From contig NZ_QORW01000025.1 of the NCBI RefSeq assembly GCF_003574735.1, forward strand, positions 1 through 64,000: a DNA stretch of 64,000 bases. Reading direction: 5' to 3'. A program made the position numbers and the translations under genes. The notes under the pieces were generated by a model, which did no database searches, was not told the DNA's origin, and worked only from the letters and a program-made list of their open reading frames with translations. Shown here piece by piece: positions 35,817-43,944 of this stretch. Position 1 is the stretch's first letter. Every line of letters begins with the position of its first letter. The stretch comes from Dongia deserti. Lineage in GTDB: Bacteria > Pseudomonadota > Alphaproteobacteria > Dongiales > Dongiaceae.

Positions 35817-36707
35817 ATGCTTCTCACACGTCAGCGTGCGAAACTGAAGTTCTGGATCGCAGGCGCCTTCTTGTTCGCGCTGGCTGCCTTCGTTCTTGTG
35901 CAACCCACCGAGAGCCGGGCGGACGCCTGGGAGTGGCTGACTAACCTCCTTCGGGACGATGCGGATGTCGAGAACGCGTCTCTGTCCGGGAGCAATCTGC
36001 CATCCGACGCCATCGTGACCGGCCGCGGTGAAACGCGCACCATCCAGCTGGGCCGCGACCTGATGGAGCTCTACCCTGTTACTGCCGTCACGTTCGAGGT
36101 GTCAGGCACGAAAACCACGGTGCATCTTCTTGGCGGAACCATCCGCGCCAAAGTCGCAAAGCGGCAGAAGAACCAGACATTCGACGTTGAGACCCCAAAT
36201 CTGGTTGCCACGGTCAAGGGAACGGATTTCGAAGTCAGTGCGATCGACGGCGCATCGGCAGTTTCGGTCTATGAGGGGAGAGTTGCCGTCAAGGCGGTTG
36301 GTCGGATTGGCGGGCTGGACGTGACGCCTGGGAAAACGGCCACCGTGACCAACGCTGATCGCGCACCGGCCTTGGCGGCCACGCCCGCAGGCGGCGCTGC
36401 CGCGGCCGCAAAAGCACGTGCGGGCAGCGGCACCTCGAAGGTCGATGCCGCCTCGAGCGATCAGCTGGCCGACGATGACGACAGCACGGGGTCAAGCAGC
36501 AGCGAGGGCACGTCTGGCAGCAGAGGTGATGGCGGCGGCGGCGATAGAGAGGGCAGCGGCGGCAGCAGCGGCAAAGGTGGCAGCGGCAGCGGTGGTGGTA
36601 GTGGTAGCGGTAGCAGCGGCAGTGGTAGTGGTAGTGGTAGTGGTAGCGGCGGTGGCAGCGGCTCCGGCGGTGGCGGTGACGATGGAGGAGATGGCGACGA
36701 TGATTAG
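35817..36707 (+). CDS. FecR-domain secreted protein with Gly/Ser low-complexity tail
   Basis: A 296 aa secreted or membrane-anchored protein. After a hydrophobic segment (residues 13-31) and a likely cleavage near SRA-DA comes a FecR-type beta domain (about 60-172, with 'VHLLGGTIRAKV', 'FDVETPNLVATVKGTDFEV' and 'SVYEGRVAVKAV'). Residues from about 190 are Ala/Gly/Ser-rich, and from about 235 almost only Gly, Ser and acidic residues, ending in GDDDGGDGDDD-like sequence. The DNA for this tail is a GGT/AGC/AGT-type simple repeat (36530-36700). A strong SD (GAGGGG) precedes the start. Function unknown. Confidence 0.82.
   Translation: MLLTRQRAKLKFWIAGAFLFALAAFVLVQPTESRADAWEWLTNLLRDDADVENASLSGSNLPSDAIVTGRGETRTIQLGRDLMELYPVTAVTFEVSGTKTTVHLLGGTIRAKVAKRQKNQTFDVETPNLVATVKGTDFEVSAIDGASAVSVYEGRVAVKAVGRIGGLDVTPGKTATVTNADRAPALAATPAGGAAAAAKARAGSGTSKVDAASSDQLADDDDSTGSSSSEGTSGSRGDGGGGDREGSGGSSGKGGSGSGGGSGSGSSGSGSGSGSGSGGGSGSGGGGDDGGDGDDD
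36530..36700 (+). repeat. Trinucleotide-type low-complexity repeat (Gly/Ser-coding)
   Basis: Irregular tandem GGC/GGT and AGC/AGT codons, with a clean run of GGTAGT units between about 36622 and 36645. It encodes the Gly/Ser tail of the FecR protein. Such runs are prone to slippage, and a length change in multiples of 3 would preserve the frame. Confidence 0.8.
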
Positions 36708-36758
36708 GCCATCGCAGAAACGACTGCTGGCGAAGGCCATGTCGGAGGAACGCCTCTC

Positions 36759-37518
36759 CTACCCCTTGGCCTCCGCCAGAAGCGCGCGGACGCCGAGCCC
36801 GAGTAGGCCAACATCGCTGCCGGGAATGATGAAGCGATAGCCGTGCGCGGCCATTTCCTTCGCCATCCCGCCGGAGATCGCGGTGCTGCCCAGCAGCTTG
36901 CCACTCGCCAGGATCGCGTCGGCCGCGCGGTCGATCTCACGCGCACCACGGGATCGTCGAACTGATTGAGCTGCCCAGCGTGGCCGAAAGATCGCGCGGA
37001 CCAATGAAGATCACGTCGACACCTTCGACTGCGGCCATCTCCGGAATGGCGTCGATCGCCCGCGCGTTTTCCACCTGCACGACGATCAATAGGTCCTCGA
37101 AGAATTCCTGGTGGTAGGCCGGATTGAAGCCATACTTCATCGCGCGCATGCCGCCGAACGCGCCGCGGATTCCGGTCGGCGCGTAGCGGCAGGCATCCAC
37201 GACACGGCGCGCCTCGGCCGCGCTGCTGACGTTTGGCACCATGATGCCGGCCACCCCGGCATCAAGCGCGCGCTTGATATAGACGTAGTCGTTGCTGGGA
37301 ACGCGCAGCACGCCGACGCAATCGCTGCCCTTGATGGCGCGAAGCTGGCCGATCGCATCATCGATGCTGCCCTGCCCGTGCTCGTGATCCAGCAGCAGGA
37401 AATCCATGCCGGCATAGCCCAGAATCTCCGCCATGTCGGCCGAGGCGCTGAGCATCCAGGCGCCGAAGCAAGCCTGACCGGCTCGCAATTTGTGCTTCAG
37501 CGGATTGCCGTTGGACAT
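36759..37518 (-). pseudogene. Broken HpcH/HpaI aldolase gene
   Basis: The first part (from MSNGNPLKHKLRAG at 37518) reads as an intact class II aldolase through DFLLLDHEHGQG, VLRVPSNDYVYIKRALDAGV, GIRGAFGG and VIFIGPRDLS, then stops after a frameshift. The C-terminal part (EIDRAADAILASGKLLGST to LLGLGVRALLAEAKG) resumes in another frame. Two lesions explain it: about one base missing near 36971-36977 and an offset near 36939-36942. AGGAG lies 9 nt before the start. It is paralogous to the intact aldolase at 20234-21001. Sequencing error is possible but two separate lesions favour true decay. Confidence 0.8.
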
Positions 37519-37669
37519 TTGATGGTACTCCTGGAAAGTCGCGCTCGCCCCGCTCTTGGCTACCGTGCTCATTTGCCGGTTGCAAGACGGCGGCTTGACC
37601 AGGCCGAGCTTTCTGGCGACGAATGCAACTTTTACGTGGCTTTGGGGGCAATACATGAGAATGGCTTCG

Positions 37670-38518
37670 TAGAGTATGTCGCGGTTGGCGCGATTGCGCT
37701 GCTGGCCGGATGCGGCGGGCAGAGCCCGGACCGGAATGTCGTGGGGCGGGAATTATCAGCGGGCGCAGCGCGCAAACTATTTCCAACCTTTCGCCACGGC
37801 GGCCAATGTAATGGTTTCGGACAGAGAGTATGACGGCGATCTGCACAAGGCCCGGTCGGTGGACGTGGTCGACCTCGATTCCGCACACGCGATTTACGGA
37901 TGCCGCGACTGGCGACTTCTTTGACCTCCAGCGATACCCCGGCAAGCGCAGCCTGCTGAAGGGACCCTTCGGGAACCTGGAATGGGCATTGATTGCCGAT
38001 GGTGTGCCGGCAGCAGAGATCTATCGCGAATTGGCGACCAGCACCGGCGTGGATCGCGCCTTCAAGAAGCTCGACACGATCAAGTCTGAGATCGTCTGGT
38101 GGGACTATGGCAAGGGAAGCAGCCAACCATACCAGTTCCTATCCGATTCTCGGGTCGTGATGGCGAGCGCATGGTCCGGTGGCATCAAGAACCCACTTAA
38201 TTCCGGCGCCTTTGGGACTATGTGGGACTACCAGGAAATCGATTGGAACTATTGGGCCATTCCAAAGGGTGCCAATTCCGACTTGGCCTATGAGTTCCTG
38301 AAGCTCGCCAGCAGCCCGGCTCAGATGGCCCGGATGGCGGAGGCCGTCCGATACGGCCCTCGAACATGGATGCGGTGCCGATGATCGCAAAGGCTGCCTT
38401 GGATGATCTTCCGGATCACCCCGCGCACATGGCAACCGCGTTTCCGCTCGATCCGGAATTCTGGGCGTCGCACCATGACGCGTTATCGAGGCGGTTTTCC
38501 TCCTGGCTGGCCGAGTGA
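37670..38518 (+). pseudogene. Degraded polyamine-type ABC substrate-binding protein gene
   Basis: Pieces of a PotD-like protein occur in successive frames. A lipobox-like stretch (ALLAGCGG, about 37700) is followed in a new frame by MSWGGNYQRAQRANYF and VDVVDLDSAHAIYG. A third piece in another frame has YPGKRSLLKGPFGNLEW, GVDRAFKKLDTIKSEIVWWD and DWNYWAIPKGANSD. From about 38355 the frame changes again to read NMDAVPMIAKAALDDLPDHP through to a stop at 38516-38518. At least three frameshifts and an internal deletion, with no sound start. It is divergent from the aldolase pseudogene. Confidence 0.85.
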
Positions 38519-38530
38519 TCTGGGGCACAT

Positions 38531-38567
38531 CGAAAAAGAAACGGGCGGAGCCGAGGCTCCGCCCGTT
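38531..38567 (-). terminator. Rho-independent terminator after gabD
   Basis: On the minus strand a 12 bp perfect stem (AACGGGCGGAGC with GCTCCGCCCGTT, loop of 4) is followed by TCTTTTTCG. It lies 25 nt after the gabD stop codon. Confidence 0.88.
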
Positions 38568-38592
38568 CGCGTTACATCAGTCCGGTGGGCCT

Positions 38593-40074
38593 TTAGATGC
38601 CCATGCAGAGATACTTGACCTCGAGATAGTCCTCGATGCCGTATTTGGAGCCCTCGCGGCCGATACCGGACTCCTTCACGCCGCCGAACGGCGCCACTTC
38701 GGTGGAGATGATGCCGGTGTTGATGCCGATGATGCCGGACTCAATTTGCTCCGCCACGCGCCAGACGCGGCCAAGATCGCGGGCATAGAAGTAGGCAGCG
38801 AGGCCGAACTCGGTATCGTTGGCGAGCTTCACCGCCTCTTCCTCGGTCTTGAAGCGGAAGAGCGGCGCGACCGGACCGAAGGTCTCTTCGCGCGTCACCT
38901 TCATGTTGGGCGTGACGTTCACCAGGATCGTCGGCTCGAAAAAGCTGAGGCCGAGCGCGTGGCGCTTGCCGCCGGCGGCGATCTTGGCGCCCTTCTGCAC
39001 GGCGTCGGCAATATGCTCCTCGACCTTTTCCACCGCCTTCATGTCGATGAGCGGGCCCTGCTGGGTCTCACCCTTGAGGCCATCGCCGACCTTCAGCTTG
39101 GCGACCGCGGTGGCGAGCTTGGCGGCGAAGGCGTCATAGACGCTGTCCTGCACCAGGATGCGGTTGGCGCACACGCAGGTCTGGCCGGTGTTGCGGTACT
39201 TGGACATGATCGCGCCTTCGACCGCGGCGTCGAGGTCGGCGTCGTCGAACACGATGAAGGGCGCGTTGCCGCCCAGCTCCATCGAGGTCTTCTTGACCGA
39301 CTTGGCGCACTGCTCGAGCAGGATCTTGCCGATCTCGGTTGAGCCGGTGAAGGTCAGCTTGCGCACGATCGGGTTGGAGGTCATCTCCCCGCCGATCTGG
39401 GTGGCGGAACCGGTGACCACGTTGAAGACGCCGGCCGGCACACCGGCGCGGTGCGCGAGCTCAGCCAAGGCGAGGGCCGAGAACGGCGTCTGGGTCGCCG
39501 GCTTCAGCACGATCGGGCAACCGGCGGCCAGTGCCGGGCCGGCCTTGCGGGTGATCATGGCGGAGGGGAAGTTCCACGGCGTGATGGCCGCGACCACGCC
39601 GACCGGCTCCTTGGTCACCACAATGCGCTTGTCGGGTTGGTGCGCCGGGATAACGTCGCCATAGGTGCGCTTGCCCTCTTCGGCGAACCACTCGATGAAG
39701 GAGGCGGCATAGGCGATCTCGCCCTTGGACTCCGCCATCGGCTTGCCCTGCTCCGCTGTCATCAGGATCGCCAGGTCCTCCTGGTTCTCCATCATCAGGT
39801 TGAAGAGCTTGCGCAGGATGTTGGCGCGCTCCTTCGCCGTCTTCTTGCGCCAGCCGCCCCAGGCGGCATTCGCCGCCTCGATGGCGCGGCGCGTCTCGGC
39901 GGCGCCCATGTTGGGGATGGTGCCCAGTACTTCTCCGGTCGCCGGGTTGGTGACATCGATGGTCTTGCCGCTGTCGGCATCGGCCCACGCGCCGTTGATG
40001 TAGCACTGCTGGCGGAACAGGCTCGGATCCTTGAGCGACAAAGCGGATGGTTTCTTGAGCGCGGCTTGCGACAT
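38593..40074 (-). CDS. gabD: NAD(P)-dependent succinate-semialdehyde dehydrogenase family
   Basis: Aldehyde dehydrogenase of 493 aa that most resembles GabD, oxidising succinate semialdehyde to succinate. Catalytic residues are visible: Glu in MELGGNAPFIVF (about 267) and Cys in NTGQTCVCANR (about 301). 'ITPWNFPSAMITRKAGPALAAGCPIVLKPA' is the cofactor-binding region. The second Cys in TCVC is the one that forms a redox switch in some GabD enzymes. It ends with a terminator and is separated by 114 nt from the TfuA gene upstream on the same strand. Confidence 0.9.
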   Translation of the reverse strand: MSQAALKKPSALSLKDPSLFRQQCYINGAWADADSGKTIDVTNPATGEVLGTIPNMGAAETRRAIEAANAAWGGWRKKTAKERANILRKLFNLMMENQEDLAILMTAEQGKPMAESKGEIAYAASFIEWFAEEGKRTYGDVIPAHQPDKRIVVTKEPVGVVAAITPWNFPSAMITRKAGPALAAGCPIVLKPATQTPFSALALAELAHRAGVPAGVFNVVTGSATQIGGEMTSNPIVRKLTFTGSTEIGKILLEQCAKSVKKTSMELGGNAPFIVFDDADLDAAVEGAIMSKYRNTGQTCVCANRILVQDSVYDAFAAKLATAVAKLKVGDGLKGETQQGPLIDMKAVEKVEEHIADAVQKGAKIAAGGKRHALGLSFFEPTILVNVTPNMKVTREETFGPVAPLFRFKTEEEAVKLANDTEFGLAAYFYARDLGRVWRVAEQIESGIIGINTGIISTEVAPFGGVKESGIGREGSKYGIEDYLEVKYLCMGI

Positions 40075-40188
40075 GATTTCTGATCCTCGACTGTCAGGAT
40101 TGATGGGGCAGTATAGTCAGAGATAGGGCGCGATAAAGGAGATTAAAGACCTCAGGGTGCTCACAGAAAATAATGCAAATTCTGTGGC

Positions 40189-40947
40189 TTAGACTGCGGT
40201 CCTGAGCGACTCTTCAGGTTCTGGCTCATGCCGGTCGATGAGGTCGCGCCAGAAGGTCGTGTCCTCGAATTCGTAGGAGACCTGCAGCGGCTCATCGAAT
40301 GCCGCTTCGCGGCTCTTCATCAGGCGTATGAGCGCGCCGGCATCGCGCCGTTTCAGATCGAAGCTGTTCGTCCGGAGCCAGGACTTCAGTGCCGCTGCGT
40401 CCTCTGCCGCCATCCCGGTGCCGACCGCCTCGGCCAGGATGCGGTCCCAGGTGCGATCCTTGTAGTAGATGGATTGGGCGCTTTGCAGCACGAGGCGGCG
40501 GGTCGTATTCGAGAGCACGCCCCTTGCCTGCGCGCGCGACAGGTTCGCGCGCACATTGGCCAGCGCCTCTGTGACCGAGGGGTACCCGAGCTCCGCCGGC
40601 CCATGCAGCACCGCAACCTCGGCATCATCGATCAGGGCGCCGCGGCGATAGGCACGATAGATGACGCCCACGCCCACCATGCCGAAGGACCACAGCTCCG
40701 ACGCCCGCAAGGCACCCATGCTGGCCGCGCCGAACACGTGGATGCCTTGCGACATCGCCCACAGGATCTCCTTGTGCCAGACGGCTGGCTGCGCCTCGAA
40801 ATAGCCGTCGATCAGGGCAATGGCGCGCGGGTTCTCGCAAGCCGCGCGGTAGATGTCGCCTTCGGCGGCTGGCGGCAGATAGGTGAGCCCCGGCACGCCG
40901 GCATCGGCGCGAGCGAGGGAGGGTCCGGCGAACACGAAGATGGTCAT
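40189..40947 (-). CDS. tfuA: TfuA-like protein
   Basis: A 252 aa protein of the TfuA family, the partner of YcaO enzymes in several RiPP pathways (trifolitoxin cluster, and thioamide-forming YcaO-TfuA pairs). The hallmark core is 'GIHVFGAASMGALRASEL', then 'FGMVGVGVIYRAYRRGALIDDAEVAVLHGP' in the same segment (about residues 65-115). TfuA is thought to supply or activate sulfur for thioamidation by YcaO. It overlaps the YcaO gene by 4 nt (stop and start interlock). Confidence 0.9.
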   Translation of the reverse strand: MTIFVFAGPSLARADAGVPGLTYLPPAAEGDIYRAACENPRAIALIDGYFEAQPAVWHKEILWAMSQGIHVFGAASMGALRASELWSFGMVGVGVIYRAYRRGALIDDAEVAVLHGPAELGYPSVTEALANVRANLSRAQARGVLSNTTRRLVLQSAQSIYYKDRTWDRILAEAVGTGMAAEDAAALKSWLRTNSFDLKRRDAGALIRLMKSREAAFDEPLQVSYEFEDTTFWRDLIDRHEPEPEESLRTAV

Positions 40948-42185
40948 GCGAGGCTCTGCTGGAAGCGTTGTGCGCGTTCACCCAGAGCATAATCGGGCGC
41001 GTCTTCCGGGTCGAGTTCCAGTCCGGGGACCATGAGCCGCACCACCGGAATGCCGAACTCTTTCTTGGTCAGGTCAACCACGCAGACATGCTCGGCACCG
41101 ACCGCCTTCACCCGCTCCAGCAGGAACTTGAGATCGGAGTCGAAATCGCCCCGCGCGTTGTCCGGCACCTCGTCGAAGCGGCGTGCTGGGATGCGGCTCT
41201 CCCACAATCTGTTGGCCAGCTCCGAGATGCGCTGGTGCGCCGGCTCCTCGTAATTGTGGCGCTTCAGATCGTCGCGCGACCCGGAGATATAGGTGAGGCG
41301 CGACTGCACCGCCTCGGTGATGGCGCGAGACAAGGCAATGCCGCGCGACAGGTGGCAGCCCGCGCCACAGAAGGCGCCCAACGGCATTCTTGTATTGCCC
41401 GGCCCCTCGCGCAGACGCACGAAGAAGGCGGCTACGCCGACATCGCTGGTCATGTCCCAGACCGAGAGCAACATCTTCGCCTCGGTCAGGCGATCGATCA
41501 GCACGCGGCAATAGGCATCGTCGACGGTATCGAGGTCGAGCCGCGTCGCGGCGCGCGCGACACGCGGCAGCAGCGCCCAGAGTGCGTTGGCATCGCGCTC
41601 GATGATCTCGTAAAGGCCGGCGCAGATCGCTTCCAGGCGGGTGTTGCCGGAGGCGAGCCCGTTGCTGCAGACCGGGAAATGGCCGCTGTTCTGATGCTCG
41701 CGGAACTCGCGGCAGTCGGTGTGGATAAGCTCGTACGGCACCCAGATCGGCTCGTTGTTGAACAGATCCTCCGCTTCGATCCACGGCAACTCGGTGCGGT
41801 CGGTCGCATTAAAGCCGTGCGTGCGCGGCACGATGCCGAGGTCGACTACGCGCCGCCCCCGCTTCAGCGTCCGGCGCGACGCCACTGGAATGGGAAGATC
41901 GATATGCTCCCCGTGCCACGTCTCCGCCGCCTCCATGAAGCCGGAGGCGCGGGCGGCATCGAGATCCAGCCCCTTGCCCTGCGCGACCGAAAGGGCCCGG
42001 GAGTTGGGGCGGCACGCCATGATGACGGGGATGCCGATGTAGTCGAGGCCGGTGACGTCGGCCAAGCGGGTAATGCCCATCGGGGCTGCATAACGGCGAA
42101 ATCGCGCCAGCGTTTCCGCTGGCGCGACTGCCCGATGCGTTCCGCGCAAATAGGCTTTAGGCGCGGCCCCGTTTACTTGGTCCAC
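40944..42185 (-). CDS. YcaO-domain protein (azoline/thioamide-forming type)
   Basis: A 413 aa YcaO enzyme, ATP-dependent and activating a peptide backbone amide to form azolines, thioamides or amidines. Visible conserved blocks: 'GFMEAAETWHGEHI' (first acidic ATP site), 'CSNGLASGNTRLEAICAGLYEIIERDA' split over the core helix, and 'GIALSRAITEAVQSRLTYISG'. The C-terminus 'ERAQRFQQSLA' lacks the PxPxP tail of azoline-forming cyclodehydratases, which fits the TfuA-linked group. It starts with GTG, 15 nt after the repeat-protein gene, and overlaps tfuA. Confidence 0.9.
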   Translation of the reverse strand: MDQVNGAAPKAYLRGTHRAVAPAETLARFRRYAAPMGITRLADVTGLDYIGIPVIMACRPNSRALSVAQGKGLDLDAARASGFMEAAETWHGEHIDLPIPVASRRTLKRGRRVVDLGIVPRTHGFNATDRTELPWIEAEDLFNNEPIWVPYELIHTDCREFREHQNSGHFPVCSNGLASGNTRLEAICAGLYEIIERDANALWALLPRVARAATRLDLDTVDDAYCRVLIDRLTEAKMLLSVWDMTSDVGVAAFFVRLREGPGNTRMPLGAFCGAGCHLSRGIALSRAITEAVQSRLTYISGSRDDLKRHNYEEPAHQRISELANRLWESRIPARRFDEVPDNARGDFDSDLKFLLERVKAVGAEHVCVVDLTKKEFGIPVVRLMVPGLELDPEDAPDYALGERAQRFQQSLA

Positions 42186-42200
42186 TGCGCAAACGGTCGA

Positions 42201-42764
42201 TCAGGCCGCCTGCGGGTGGATGGCACGTGCGCTGCGCGTTGGCTCCACGCACTGCCGTGCGCTGCGGGTCGGTTCCACGCACTGCCGCGCGCTGCGGGTC
42301 GGTTCCACGCACTGCCGCGCGCTGCGGGTTGGCTCCACGCACTGCCGCGCGCTGCGGGTCGGTTCCACGCACTGCCGCGCGCTGCGGGTCGGCTCCACGC
42401 ACTGCCGTGCACTGCGCGTTGGCTCCACGCACTGCCGCGCGCTGCGGGTCGGCTCAACGCACTGCCGTGCGCTGCGCGTTGGCTCCACGCATTGCCGCGC
42501 GCTGCGATCGTCGGTGATCGCGCGGGCGTTGCGATCGTCGCTCCCGCCAAGCTCCATGACGAAGTCGACGCCGATCATCCGGGAGTCGCTGGTGGCTTCC
42601 AGCGTGCTCAACTCTTTTTCCAGCATACCGAGAACTTCGCTCCCACTGTCCTCCAGCGGGCTGCCGATCGCTTCAGCCGGAATGAGATAATGCCGGCCGC
42701 GGATCTTCACGAGAATATCGCCGACGCCAGCATCCCCTTCTAGGGATTGTGTGTGCTCGATCAT
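42201..42764 (-). CDS. Putative multicore RiPP precursor peptide with nine SARQCVEPTR repeats
   Basis: A 187 aa protein. Residues 1-78 form an acidic, leader-like region without a signal peptide ('DILVKIRGRHYLIPAEAIG', 'VDFVMELGGSDDR'). A short degenerate unit (NARAITDDR, 79-87) is followed by nine identical copies of SARQCVEPTR at 88-177, then a tail SARAIHPQAA. Each copy has one Cys and is bounded by Arg, so processing at Arg would release nine identical peptides. GAGGAGGGG lies just before the ATG. It is immediately upstream of YcaO and TfuA genes, which strongly suggests a substrate. A LGG (73-74) could be a leader cut site. Confidence 0.85.
   Translation of the reverse strand: MIEHTQSLEGDAGVGDILVKIRGRHYLIPAEAIGSPLEDSGSEVLGMLEKELSTLEATSDSRMIGVDFVMELGGSDDRNARAITDDRSARQCVEPTRSARQCVEPTRSARQCVEPTRSARQCVEPTRSARQCVEPTRSARQCVEPTRSARQCVEPTRSARQCVEPTRSARQCVEPTRSARAIHPQAA
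42234..42503 (-). repeat. Nine tandem 30 bp repeats encoding the SARQCVEPTR cores
   Basis: Nine head-to-tail 30 bp units. The peptide is identical in every unit, but the DNA is not: variation is seen at the Gln (CAG/CAA), Val (GTG/GTT), Glu (GAA/GAG), Pro (CCG/CCA), Ser (AGC/AGT) and Ala (GCG/GCA) codons. All observed differences are synonymous. Confidence 0.97.
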
Positions 42765-42821
42765 GCGCCCCTCCTCGCAGTAAAAAGATGGTTAGTAAAT
42801 GCTTTACGAGCTGAGCCCCCG

Positions 42822-42837
42822 TTAATAGCCCCTTAAC
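42822..42837. promoter_or_regulatory. CtrA-type box upstream of the precursor gene
   Basis: TTAA, 7 nt (TAGCCCC), TTAAC: an exact match to the CtrA consensus TTAA-N7-TTAA(C), about 58-73 nt before the precursor start. The reverse strand also reads TTAA-N7-TTAAC. CtrA is the cell-cycle response regulator of alphaproteobacteria. A chance match cannot be excluded in this 16 bp site. Confidence 0.55.
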
Positions 42838-42960
42838 CATAGAGCCAGGTTGTTACAAGTCAAGCAGCCACACGGCATAAGGGGTGAATTTTTCAACCTG
42901 TGGTCGGGCGACCATAGAACAAAAGGAATAGTTGCGGGGGAGCAGCTCAGATCGAGGGAA

Positions 42961-43860
42961 TTAAATCCCGCAGAACCATCGTAGTGCTGTCAAAAAGGCG
43001 ATCGGGTTCTCGAACATGGGCATGTGGCTGGCGCCGGGAATGACCGAGACCTTGGAGTCAGGCGTCAGCGATGCGAAATCTCGATTGGCGGCGGGAGTGG
43101 ACTCATCATACTCGCCGCACAGGAATAGGCAGGGCACGTTGATGCGCGGCAATAGCACGCTGCCATCGTAATCCTTGAGCATGCCGGTGCAGGCGAATTC
43201 GCTGTCGCCCCACAGAGTCCGGTAGAGCTTGCCGTTCAGCTTCTTGAAAAGGCGCATGACTTCCGGCGGCTCCTGGCCGAGGCGGCAGAAATGCTGCTTC
43301 ATCAGGCTGCCGAGCGCCGTCTGATATTCCGGGGTGTTGGTAGTCCCGGACGCCTCGTGCCGATCGAGCACGATCTGGATATCCGCCGGCAACGCCGCCT
43401 TGTGCGCGGCGTTATCGGCGACCCAGCGCGCGGTGCTGATCAGCGGACAGGCGAAGATTGCACCCTGTAGTCCCGGAGCACCGCGCGCGGCATATTCGAC
43501 CGCGATCAGGCCGCCCCAGGAGTGACCGAGAACGATGCAGCGCTCGATCTCCAGCGCGGCGCGCAGCGCATCCACTTCGGCGACGAAGCGATCGATGGTC
43601 CAGTTGCCGGGATCATCCGGCCTGTCGGAGTCACCACAATCGAGCTGGTCATAGAGGACGACGGTGCGCTCTTCGCTGAGCTTGGTGAGCGGTAGCAGAT
43701 AGTCGTGCGAGCCGCCTGGCCCGCCATGGATCGCGATCAGCGGTGCTCGATTTGACTTGAGATGGCGGATGCCATCCATGCGCCACCAGATGCGGCCACC
43801 CGGCGCATCGGCATAGCCGGTCCGTTCCGGTCCGATCGGGGTAATGCTGGCTGCCAGCAT
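42961..43860 (-). CDS. Proline iminopeptidase-family alpha/beta hydrolase
   Basis: A 299 aa alpha/beta hydrolase. The oxyanion motif is HGGPGG near residue 45, the nucleophile elbow is GHSWGG near 117 (Ser), a likely Asp is in 'CLFLCGEYDEST', and the catalytic His in 'PGASHMPMFENP' near the end. These match prolyl aminopeptidases and related peptidases. The family releases N-terminal Pro residues from short peptides. It is upstream of the repeat-protein gene by 196 nt on the same strand. The start at 43860 follows GAGAGG by 6 nt. Confidence 0.88.
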   Translation of the reverse strand: MLAASITPIGPERTGYADAPGGRIWWRMDGIRHLKSNRAPLIAIHGGPGGSHDYLLPLTKLSEERTVVLYDQLDCGDSDRPDDPGNWTIDRFVAEVDALRAALEIERCIVLGHSWGGLIAVEYAARGAPGLQGAIFACPLISTARWVADNAAHKAALPADIQIVLDRHEASGTTNTPEYQTALGSLMKQHFCRLGQEPPEVMRLFKKLNGKLYRTLWGDSEFACTGMLKDYDGSVLLPRINVPCLFLCGEYDESTPAANRDFASLTPDSKVSVIPGASHMPMFENPIAFLTALRWFCGI

Positions 43861-43944
43861 TGCGCACCTCTCCCCCACATCTGGAGTCTCGCTGACTTCC
43901 TAGCGATGAAATGCGCCCTCAATATGGCGGGCTCAGATTTGCAT

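Noticed and set aside
37111-37833. A 240-residue open frame on the plus strand
   Set aside because: It is antisense to the broken aldolase and its translation has no recognisable domain. Only a short lipobox-like part belongs to the degraded binding-protein gene.
42234-42503. CRISPR array from regularly spaced 30 bp repeats
   Set aside because: The units are directly adjacent with no spacers, no cas genes are near, and the variation is codon-related.
42220-42690. An open frame on the plus strand with a repeated 10-residue pattern (RALRVGSTHC)
   Set aside because: It is the antisense reading of the nine-repeat gene. The minus-strand frame keeps its peptide identical while varying only at silent positions, has a strong ribosome site and sits next to YcaO-TfuA.
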